A stretch of DNA of 43,796 nucleotides from Acidobacteriota bacterium (GTDB taxonomy: Bacteria; Acidobacteriota; Vicinamibacteria; Fen-336): assembly GCA_003223555.1 (NCBI GenBank), contig QHVM01000050.1, positions 1-43,796 of the forward strand. Reading direction: 5' to 3'. The notes beneath the pieces were generated by a model, which saw nothing but the letters and a program-made list of their open reading frames with translations, had not been told where the DNA came from and made no database searches. This document shows positions 25,812 to 32,179 of this stretch, in pieces. Numbering within the stretch: the stretch's first letter is position 1; the number at the start of each line of letters is the position of its first letter. A program made the translations under genes and the position numbers.

Positions 25812-27227
25812 GTGATCGAGACCTTCGACCTGGTCGTCGTCGGCTCGGGGCCCGCCGGAGAGAAGGGGGCGGCCCAGGCGGCGTACTTCGGCAAGCGCGT
25901 GGCCCTCGTCGAGCGCTCGCCGCACCTCGGCGGCGCCGGGGTCAACACCGGCACCGTCCCCAGCAAGACGCTGCGCGAGACGGCCCTCTATTTCTCCGGC
26001 CTGCGCCAGCGGGGCCTCTACGGCATCGACTACACGGTGAAGCAGGACATCACGGTCCGCGACTTCATGTACCGCGAGCACGAGGTCGTGCATGCGCTGC
26101 GGGAGCTCATCGCCGACAACCTGGACCGCCACCGCATCGAGCGCGTCCCGGGCCAGGCGGCCTTCGAGGACCCGCACACGCTGCGCGTCACCGCCGCGGG
26201 CGGAAGCGAGCGCCGGCTCGGCGCGCCGGTGGTCCTCGTCGCGACCGGCTCACGTCCGGACTGGCCGGAGGGTGTCGCCCGCGATCCGGCGCGGCTGTAC
26301 GACAGCGACTCCATCCTGCACATGCGCCGCATTCCGCGCTCGATGGCGGTCGTGGGCGGCGGCGTCATCGGCTGCGAGTACGCGACGATGTTCCGCGCCC
26401 TCGGCGTGGAGGTGACGATCGTGGGCGGCCAGGACCGCCTGCTTCCGTTCCTGGACCGCGAGATCGCCGACCGGCTGCGGCTCCAGATCGAGCTGCTCGG
26501 GGTACGCGTCCGCGTCGACGTCAACGTCGACGAGGTGCGGCTCGACGCTCCCGACGTCGTCCTCCACCTGCGCGGAGGCGAGGACCTGCCGGCCGAATGC
26601 GTGCTCTTCGCCACCGGGCGCCTGGGCGCCACCGGGGGCCTGGCCCTCGACCGGGCCGGCCTCCGCGCCGGTCCCCGCGGCAACCTCCAGGTCAACGAGC
26701 ACTACCAGACCGCCGTGCCCCACATCTACGCGGCGGGAGACGTCATCGGGTTTCCGGCCCTCGCCTCGACCTCGATGGAGCAGGCGCGGGTCGCCATGTG
26801 CCATGCGTTCGACCTCAAGTACAAGTCGCGCGTGTCGCCGCTGCTGCCGATGGCGATCTACACCATCCCGGAGATCGCCACGGTCGGGGAGACCGAGGAG
26901 ACCTGCCGGGCGAAGGGGATCCCCTACGGCGTCGGCCGCGCGCTCTACCGCGACAACAGCCGGGGCCAGATCATCGGGGACCTGTCCGGGCTGGTGAAGC
27001 TGGTCTTCTCCTCCACCGACCTGAAGCTGCTCGGGGTCCACATCCTGGGCGAGATGGCCTCGGAGCTGGTCCACGTGGGACAGAGCTGCCTGCTCTTCGG
27101 CGGGACGATCGACGCGTTCATCCAATCGGTCTTCAACTACCCGACCCTGGGGGAGGCGTACAAGTACGCCGCGTACGACGGGCTCGGAAACCTCGCCCGC
27201 GCCCGCGGTGAGAACCAACGCAGCTAG
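25812..27227 (+). CDS. sthA: Si-specific NAD(P)+ transhydrogenase (soluble pyridine nucleotide transhydrogenase)
   Basis: FAD flavoprotein that exchanges reducing equivalents between NADPH and NAD. The 471-aa protein starts at GTG 25812 (METFDLVVV-like start; MIETFDLVVVGSGPAGEKGA, FAD Rossmann motif). It has the second dinucleotide motif MAVVGGGVIGCEYATMF, the FAD motif HIYAAGDVIGFPALAS and the dimerisation domain AIYTIPEIATVGETEE. The position of the redox disulfide in lipoamide dehydrogenases reads GGAGVNTGTVPSKTLRE and lacks both cysteines, which fits a transhydrogenase rather than a disulfide reductase. No Shine-Dalgarno is seen. It converges with the ankyrin gene across an inverted-repeat element. 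Confidence 0.92.
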   Translation: MIETFDLVVVGSGPAGEKGAAQAAYFGKRVALVERSPHLGGAGVNTGTVPSKTLRETALYFSGLRQRGLYGIDYTVKQDITVRDFMYREHEVVHALRELIADNLDRHRIERVPGQAAFEDPHTLRVTAAGGSERRLGAPVVLVATGSRPDWPEGVARDPARLYDSDSILHMRRIPRSMAVVGGGVIGCEYATMFRALGVEVTIVGGQDRLLPFLDREIADRLRLQIELLGVRVRVDVNVDEVRLDAPDVVLHLRGGEDLPAECVLFATGRLGATGGLALDRAGLRAGPRGNLQVNEHYQTAVPHIYAAGDVIGFPALASTSMEQARVAMCHAFDLKYKSRVSPLLPMAIYTIPEIATVGETEETCRAKGIPYGVGRALYRDNSRGQIIGDLSGLVKLVFSSTDLKLLGVHILGEMASELVHVGQSCLLFGGTIDAFIQSVFNYPTLGEAYKYAAYDGLGNLARARGENQRS

Positions 27228-27237
27228 CCCGGCCTTC

Positions 27238-27336
27238 AACGCAGAGGACGCGGAGGAGAACGGAGAGACGCAGAGAACATCCAGATTCGTCTCTGCGTCC
27301 TCGGGCTCGTCTGGCTACCTCCGCGACCTCTGCGTT
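27238..27336. repeat. 99-bp nested inverted repeat of the CGCAGAGG type
   Basis: Outer arms 27238-27256 (AACGCAGAGGACGCGGAGG) and 27318-27336 are complementary over 19 nt with one mismatch. Inner arms 27267-27276 (GACGCAGAGA) and 27290-27299 are perfectly complementary over 10 nt around a 13-nt loop. The core matches the tandem unit at 5791-5830. It sits between the convergent ends of sthA and the ankyrin gene and could act as a two-way terminator. Confidence 0.85.
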
Positions 27337-27354
27337 AAGAGGGCGCGCGTCGGC

Positions 27355-28032
27355 CTAGACGGGGCCCTGCTCGGCGCCTCGCTCGCGAAGGAACGCGGCC
27401 ACCTCTCGGCGGCCGTTCTCCTCGGCCAGGTCGAGCGGGGTGGTGCCGTCGTCGCTGCGCGGGCTGGCGCTCGCCCCGCGGTCGAGCAGCAGGCCGGCGA
27501 GGTCCAGCCGACCCGATTGGGCCGCCGAGTGGAGGGCCGTCCAGCCTCCGTGCTGGCGGGAATCGAGATCGGCCTTGGCCGTGGCGAGCAGCGTCACCGC
27601 CTCGATCCGGCCGGCCGCCGCCGCCGCGTGCAGCGGGGTGTTGGTCATCGCGTTGGAAGAGCGGGCGTGCACGTCGGCCCCGTGCTCGAGCAGCACCCGC
27701 ATCGTCTCCGTCCGGCCGAAATGCGCGGCGAGGTGGAGCGGCGTCCAGCCGTCCGGGCTGCGCTGGTCCACGAGGGTCGGGTCCGCGTCGAGCAGCGCCC
27801 GCACGCGCGACGTGTCCCCGGCCGCGGAGGCTTCGAACACGTCGAGCCGGATGCCACGGGCGACGAGGGCCTCCACCACGTCGTCGGCGCCGGAATAGAT
27901 CGCGAGCAGGGCCGGAGTCGTTCCGTCGGGGAACCGGCACGCGGCGAGGCTGGGATCGTCGCCGAGCAGGGCCCGCACCTTCCCAGCGTCCCGGGCCCGG
28001 ATGGCGGCTTTGAGCTCGTCGACGGTGGCCAT
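27355..28032 (-). CDS. Ankyrin-repeat protein
   Basis: A 225-aa protein of about six ankyrin repeats with no signal peptide. Repeat signatures include DGWTPLHLAAHFGRTETMRV, NTPLHAAAAAGRIEAVTLLA, GWTALHSAAQSGRLDLAGLL and DGTTPLDLAEENGRREVAAF; the first two (AIRARDAGKVRALLGDDP and VFEASAAGDTSRVRALLD) are degenerate. Ankyrin arrays mediate protein binding; the partner is unknown. It is transcribed away from the glycosidase-like gene across a 53-bp gap and ends 19 bp from the inverted-repeat element. Confidence 0.9.
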   Translation of the reverse strand: MATVDELKAAIRARDAGKVRALLGDDPSLAACRFPDGTTPALLAIYSGADDVVEALVARGIRLDVFEASAAGDTSRVRALLDADPTLVDQRSPDGWTPLHLAAHFGRTETMRVLLEHGADVHARSSNAMTNTPLHAAAAAGRIEAVTLLATAKADLDSRQHGGWTALHSAAQSGRLDLAGLLLDRGASASPRSDDGTTPLDLAEENGRREVAAFLRERGAEQGPV

Positions 28033-28085
28033 GCGCGTGATCGAGGGCCGAGCCTACCACGCGGCCGCGGGAGCTAGAATCCGCC

Positions 28086-29765
28086 GTGCCCGCCGGCCGC
28101 CGTCCCGTCCTCCTGGCCGTCCTCGCGCTCCTGGGGGAGCCGGGAGGCGCCCACGGTGAGGTCTCCCTGCGCCTGGGCGACCCGGCGCTCCAGGCCCTGT
28201 CCGGCCGCCTGGCCCCGACGCTCGAGGCCAACCGCAAGGAGCTCCGCGGGCGGACGGGGCTCGTGCGGGGCTTCGGGGCCGGCACGGCGTACCCGCAGAT
28301 CTGGCTTCGCGACAGCGCGACCCTCTTGCCGCTCGCGCGCTGGCTCTACCCGCGGGACTACCTCGATTCGTGGCTCGTCGAGCACCTCGCCCACCAGCGC
28401 GCGGACGGGGCGCTGCGGGACTGGATCGCCGCCGGGTGGCCCTCCGCCTTCCGCAGGGACGCGCCTGCGGTGGAGGCGGTGTACCGGGAGGGGCCGGTCG
28501 TCATCAGCGCAGACCGCAACACCACGGAGGCGGACCAGGAGGCGAGCGCGGTGGAGGCCGCTCACCAGGTCTTCCGGATCACCGCGGACCGGGCATGGCT
28601 GCGCGGCGCGGTGGCCGGCCGGCCGCTGGTCGACCGCCTCGACGCGGCCCTCGCTTTCGTGCTCCGCGCCCGCTTCAGCCGGCGCTACGGCCTCGTCACC
28701 AGCGCGTTCACGGCCGACTGGGGCGACGTGAGCCCCGTCTATGGCGACCAGCGTGCGATCTACCTCGACAACCGGACGCCCGTCGTCGCCGGCCTCTATA
28801 CGAACGCCCTCTTCTGCCAGGCCGCCCGCGACCTGGCGGCGCTGCTCGGCGCGGCCGGCCGCCCCGGGCGCGCGCGCTTCTGGGCCGAGCAGGCCCGGCG
28901 CGTGGCGGCGGCGGTCGGCCGCCAGTTGTGGCAGGACGAGCGCGGCTTCTATCGCCTCCACCTCGTCGAGTCGGCCCCGGTCGGCTGGGCGGCTCCCGAC
29001 GACGCCGACGTGTTCGCGCTGGGTGGCAATGCGGTGGCGGTGCTGGCGGGCCTCGCCGACGCGCGGCAGGCCGCGCGCATCTTCGCGGTGGCGGAGGAGC
29101 GCCGCCAGCGCTTCGGGCTGTCCACCGTCGCCGGCACGCTCCTTCCCCCCTACCCCCGGGGGGTCTTCCGGCATCCGATCCTGCGCGAGCCCTACACGTA
29201 CCAGAACGGCGGGCAGTGGGACTGGTTCGGCGGGCGGCTCGTCCAGGCCGAGTTCGAGCGCGGCCACGCCGGCCTGGCCCGCCGCCAGCTCGGCCAGATC
29301 GCGGGCCGGGCCGTGCGCAGCGGGGGAATGCGCGAATGGGCCACGCGCGACGGTGCGGGCCGGGGCAGCGCAGCCTACGCGGGCAGCGCGGGGGCGCTGG
29401 GGGCGGCCCTGATCGCCGGCCTGTTCGGGGTGGACCTGCACGACGGGCGGCTGGACCTGACCGTGCGCCTGGCCGAAGAAGAGGGCGAGCTGCGGCTGGC
29501 GGAGCCGGCGACCGGAACCGCCGTCGCCTGCTCGAGCGACTACGACGCGCGCTCCGGCACCCTGCGGGTGCGCTACTCGTCGGGCGCGCGCCGGCCGGGG
29601 ATCCTGCGGGTGCGGCTTCCGGAGCGGATGCGACCGGCCTCGACGACCCTCGACGGGCGCCCGGTACCGGGGCGGGTGGAGGCGGTGGGCGAAGACGCCT
29701 ACGTGCGGCTCACGACCAGCGCCGGGGACCACGAGCTGCGTGTGCAGCTCACGCCGGGGCGCTGA
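28086..29765 (+). CDS. Exported six-hairpin (alpha/alpha)6 glycoside hydrolase-like protein
   Basis: A 559-aa protein with a likely signal peptide (residues 1-24, cleaved near AHGEV). The core has features of (alpha/alpha)6-barrel glycosidases: YPQIWLRDSATLLPLARWLY, ADRNTTEADQEASAVEAAHQ, TSAFTADWGDVSPVYGDQRA, DADVFALGGNAVAVLAGL and PYTYQNGGQWDWFGGRLVQA. The paired acidic residues in WLRDS, TADWGD and WDWFGG are candidate catalytic sites. It resembles GH15/GH63 and amylo-alpha-1,6-glucosidase-like enzymes, but the family and substrate are unassigned. The C-terminal 110 residues form a beta-sandwich (GELRLAEPATG, GILRVRLPERM). Start GTG 28086 is only 5 nt after TAGAAT (28075-28080), suggesting a leaderless transcript. 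Confidence 0.75.
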   Translation: MPAGRRPVLLAVLALLGEPGGAHGEVSLRLGDPALQALSGRLAPTLEANRKELRGRTGLVRGFGAGTAYPQIWLRDSATLLPLARWLYPRDYLDSWLVEHLAHQRADGALRDWIAAGWPSAFRRDAPAVEAVYREGPVVISADRNTTEADQEASAVEAAHQVFRITADRAWLRGAVAGRPLVDRLDAALAFVLRARFSRRYGLVTSAFTADWGDVSPVYGDQRAIYLDNRTPVVAGLYTNALFCQAARDLAALLGAAGRPGRARFWAEQARRVAAAVGRQLWQDERGFYRLHLVESAPVGWAAPDDADVFALGGNAVAVLAGLADARQAARIFAVAEERRQRFGLSTVAGTLLPPYPRGVFRHPILREPYTYQNGGQWDWFGGRLVQAEFERGHAGLARRQLGQIAGRAVRSGGMREWATRDGAGRGSAAYAGSAGALGAALIAGLFGVDLHDGRLDLTVRLAEEEGELRLAEPATGTAVACSSDYDARSGTLRVRYSSGARRPGILRVRLPERMRPASTTLDGRPVPGRVEAVGEDAYVRLTTSAGDHELRVQLTPGR

Positions 29766-29769
29766 GTGC

Positions 29770-30054
29770 CTACGGCATCACCTTGCGGTGCCGGGCCACC
29801 TCTTCCTCGTAGTACTTGCGATAAAGGACGTCCCACTCGTCGGAGCCTTCCGGGATGGGACGCTTCTGGCTCTCGATCTTCCGCCGGACGAGGGCGTCGA
29901 TCGCCTCGTCGGCCCTCATCTCGTCCGAGATGATCTTGAAGATCTGCTGGCGGATTTCCTGGGGGTCGGCGTAGAACTCGACCTCCTCGTCGTGGTTGAG
30001 CTGGTTGAAGATGAGATGGGAGAGCCGGATCACCTTCTCGCGGGAGAGCTTCAC
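29770..30054 (-). CDS. DUF507 family protein (second of tandem pair)
   Basis: A 94-aa, highly charged helical protein: MKLSREKVIRLSHLIFNQLN, then EFYADPQEIRQQIFKIISDE and SDEWDVLYRKYYEEEVARHR. This is the DUF507 pattern known from Acidobacteriota, Deltaproteobacteria-type lineages and Aquificota. It lies 16 bp downstream of another DUF507 gene of the same length, so they are co-transcribed paralogues and may form a heterodimer. It converges with the glycosidase-like gene with 4 bp between stops. Function is not known. Confidence 0.9.
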   Translation of the reverse strand: MKLSREKVIRLSHLIFNQLNHDEEVEFYADPQEIRQQIFKIISDEMRADEAIDALVRRKIESQKRPIPEGSDEWDVLYRKYYEEEVARHRKVMP

Positions 30055-30070
30055 CGGCCCCCCTTCCCGC

Positions 30071-30349
30071 TCACAGGATGATGCCCTTCTCCCGCGCCAG
30101 CTTCTTCTTCACCATCTTGAACATCTCTGTATAGGTGACGTTCGAGCGCTCCATCTCGGAGGCGTGCTGGATGAGGACCTCGCGCACCTCCTCGTTCAGG
30201 CGGTCCTCGACCATCAGCTCCTCGGTGATCACCCGGCCGATGGCTTCCACCACGCGGGCCCCGGAGTCCAGCTCGAGCTTGCCTTCGGCGGTCAGGGTCT
30301 TGACGATCTTGCGGGCGATGTACTCGATCTCGTCCGAGGTCAGCCGCAT
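30071..30349 (-). CDS. DUF507 family protein (first of tandem pair)
   Basis: A 92-aa helical protein: MRLTSDEIEYIARKIVKTLT, then GARVVEAIGRVITEELMVED and EVREVLIQHASEMERSNVTY. It has the same family layout as its downstream neighbour but diverged sequence: the first is acidic and ends KKKLAREKGIIL; the second has an insertion with IPEGSDEWDVLY. A near-consensus extended -10 (TGTTATACT, - strand, hexamer 30359-30364) lies 9 nt before the ATG at 30349, so the message is probably leaderless or nearly so. Function unknown. Confidence 0.9.
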   Translation of the reverse strand: MRLTSDEIEYIARKIVKTLTAEGKLELDSGARVVEAIGRVITEELMVEDRLNEEVREVLIQHASEMERSNVTYTEMFKMVKKKLAREKGIIL

Positions 30350-30398
30350 CGAAGGGCCAGTATAACAGGGCGGGCGGGACGCCGCCGAAGCGGCCTCC

Positions 30399-30656
30399 TC
30401 ACTGCGGGCAGGGTCCCGGAATGGGCGCGTAGCCGGCCGTGGCCAGCCGCGCCTTGATCTCCGCGCAGAGGTCCTGGTCGGGGCCGTCGATGAAGACCGA
30501 CCAGCCCGGACGCAGCTCGTGGAGGATCACCGCCCATGGCTCCGACTGGGGCCGATCGCGGAGCGTCTCGCGCACGATGGCCTCCACCTGCTGCCGGTCC
30601 ATCTCGGTCCCCGCGTCGATGACGATCTGGGGGACCGGCCCCGCGTAGCTGCTCAC
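30399..30656 (-). CDS. Small conserved-looking protein of unknown function (85 aa)
   Basis: The start is GTG 30656, which has GGGAGGT 7 nt upstream on the - strand, an excellent ribosome site. The product begins MSSYAGPVPQIVIDAGTEMD and has a strand-helix-strand pattern: QQVEAIVRETLRDR, WAVILHELRPGWSVFIDGP, LCAEIKARLATAGYAPIPG. It has no signal peptide and no membrane segment. I do not recognise the family. It lies 49 bp upstream of the DUF507 pair on the same strand and is divergent from upp. Confidence 0.6.
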   Translation of the reverse strand: MSSYAGPVPQIVIDAGTEMDRQQVEAIVRETLRDRPQSEPWAVILHELRPGWSVFIDGPDQDLCAEIKARLATAGYAPIPGPCPQ

Positions 30657-30773
30657 GACCGGTACCTCCCGGCGCGCCGCGCCGACATAGGCATGGGCCG
30701 CTGCGACGGTACGCCGCCGCCTCTCCCGAGTCAATGCACGTCGCGCGCGGGCCCGGGGCCGACTGCGCGCGTG

Positions 30774-30782
30774 TGCTATCCT
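30774..30782 (+). promoter_or_regulatory. Extended -10 of upp (leaderless candidate)
   Basis: TGCTATCCT matches TGnTAtnnT (hexamer 30777-30782). It ends 10 nt before the upp ATG at 30793, and no Shine-Dalgarno lies between, so transcription would start within a few bases of the start codon. Confidence 0.5.
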
Positions 30783-30792
30783 CGCGCCGCCC

Positions 30793-31413
30793 ATGCCGCT
30801 CCGCCTGGTCGCCCACCCGCTGATCGAAGACAGCCTGGCCCGCCTGCGCGACCGCGAGACGCCCTGCGACGAGTTCCGGCGGCTGGCCCGACGGGTGAGC
30901 GTGCTGCTGGCCGCGGAAGCCACCCGCGACCTCGTCCTGGCCGAGACGGAGGTGGAGACGCCCCTCGAGCGCGCCGTCGTGCGGCGGATCTCCTCCCGCG
31001 TGGTGGCCGTCCCGGTCCTGCGCGCGGGCCTCGGCATGCTGGAGGCCTTCCTGGAGCTGGTGCCCGAGGCCCAGGTCGGCTACTTCGGCCTCGAGCGCAA
31101 CGAGGAGACCGCCGCGGCTCGCCGCTACTACGAGAAGGTGCCGAAGGACCTGGCGAGCGCGGTGGTGTTCCTGCTCGACCCCATGCTCGCCACCGGGGGG
31201 TCGGCCGCGATGGCGGTGGACGGCCTGCGCGGGCGGGGAGCGCGGCACGTGCGCCTGCTCTCGATCGTGGCCGCTCCCGAAGGCGTGGCCCATCTCGAGG
31301 CGACGGTACCGGAGGCGGTCGTCTACACGGCGGCCCTCGACCGCGAGCTGAACGACCGGAAGTACATCCTGCCCGGGCTCGGCGACTTCGGCGACAGGTT
31401 GTTCGGGACGTGA
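30793..31413 (+). CDS. upp: Uracil phosphoribosyltransferase
   Basis: Salvages uracil to UMP with PRPP. The 206-aa protein is of normal length. Motifs: HPLIEDSLARLRDRETPCDE at the N-terminus, VPVLRAGLGMLEAFLELVPE, GYFGLERNEETAAARRYY, the PRPP motif LLDPMLATGGSAAMAVDGL (about residue 127), APEGVAHLEATVPEAVVYTA and the uracil-binding C-terminus YILPGLGDFGDRLFGT. It stands alone between divergent small genes and the actA promoter and complements the de novo gene pyrE at 12105. Confidence 0.97.
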   Translation: MPLRLVAHPLIEDSLARLRDRETPCDEFRRLARRVSVLLAAEATRDLVLAETEVETPLERAVVRRISSRVVAVPVLRAGLGMLEAFLELVPEAQVGYFGLERNEETAAARRYYEKVPKDLASAVVFLLDPMLATGGSAAMAVDGLRGRGARHVRLLSIVAAPEGVAHLEATVPEAVVYTAALDRELNDRKYILPGLGDFGDRLFGT

Positions 31414-31445
31414 CTCCGGCTCGGCACCGATCAGGACGTGATTCC

Positions 31446-31474
31446 TTGACCACCGTCGATCGGTGACGTATTCT
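31446..31474 (+). promoter_or_regulatory. Promoter of the act-cox operon with flanking inverted repeat
   Basis: TTGACC (31446-31451), a 17-bp spacer and TATTCT (31469-31474), box-for-box identical to the promoter at 5992-6020. CACCGATC (31425-31432) and GATCGGTG (31458-31465) form an 8-bp inverted repeat whose right half lies in the spacer, a candidate operator. Leader to actA is about 47 nt. Confidence 0.65.
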
Positions 31475-31528
31475 TCGAGCCCGCGCGCAGCACCGGTCAC
31501 CTGAGAGAGGCTCTCGCGAGCCACCGGC

Positions 31529-32179
31529 ATGGCCCAGACCTTCCATCAGAGCACCAACACCCTTTCCAAGCTGAGCATCTTCGGGGCGCTGTTCCTGGTG
31601 CTGGGGGCGCTGTGGGTGACGGTGGAGGTGAACCGCGCGCCCTATGTCACCCAGGAGGGCGTGACCCGCGAGCAGCCGGTGCCCTTCAGCCACCAGCACC
31701 ACGTCGGAGGTCTGGGGATCGACTGCCGCTATTGCCATACCTCGGTCGAGGTCTCGGCGACCGCGGGCCTCCCGCCCACCAAGACCTGCATGAACTGCCA
31801 CTCGCAGATCTGGAGCAACTCCCCGACCCTGGAGCCGGTACGGGCCAGCTTCCGCAACGACACCTCGATCGAGTGGAACAAGGTCAACGACCTCCCGGAC
31901 TTCGTGTACTTCAACCACTCTGCCCACGTGAACCACGGGGTCGGCTGCTCCACCTGCCACGGGCGGGTGGACCGCATGCCGCTCATGGCCCAGGCCGCCT
32001 CGCTGCAGATGGAGTGGTGCCTGGAGTGCCACCGTCATCCCGAGCGCTACGTGCGGCCCCAGGCCGCGGTGTTCGACGCCGCCTATGAGCCTCCGGCCGA
32101 CCAGCTCGTCCAGGGATCGAGGCTCGTGGAGGACTACGGCATCCACACCCGCACGAGCTGCTCTACGTGCCACCGATGA
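31529..32179 (+). CDS. actA: Alternative complex III subunit ActA, pentahaem cytochrome c
   Basis: Electron-transfer subunit of alternative complex III (quinol:electron-acceptor oxidoreductase). The 216-aa protein has one N-terminal membrane anchor (residues about 17-35, IFGALFLVLGALWVTVEV). Five CxxCH haem c sites follow: CRYCH, CMNCH, CSTCH, CLECH and a C-terminal CSTCH, matching the five haems of ActA. Extra histidines (FSHQHH, FNHSAHVNH) are probable distal ligands. It is the first gene of the act operon; its stop overlaps actB. Confidence 0.96.
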   Translation: MAQTFHQSTNTLSKLSIFGALFLVLGALWVTVEVNRAPYVTQEGVTREQPVPFSHQHHVGGLGIDCRYCHTSVEVSATAGLPPTKTCMNCHSQIWSNSPTLEPVRASFRNDTSIEWNKVNDLPDFVYFNHSAHVNHGVGCSTCHGRVDRMPLMAQAASLQMEWCLECHRHPERYVRPQAAVFDAAYEPPADQLVQGSRLVEDYGIHTRTSCSTCHR

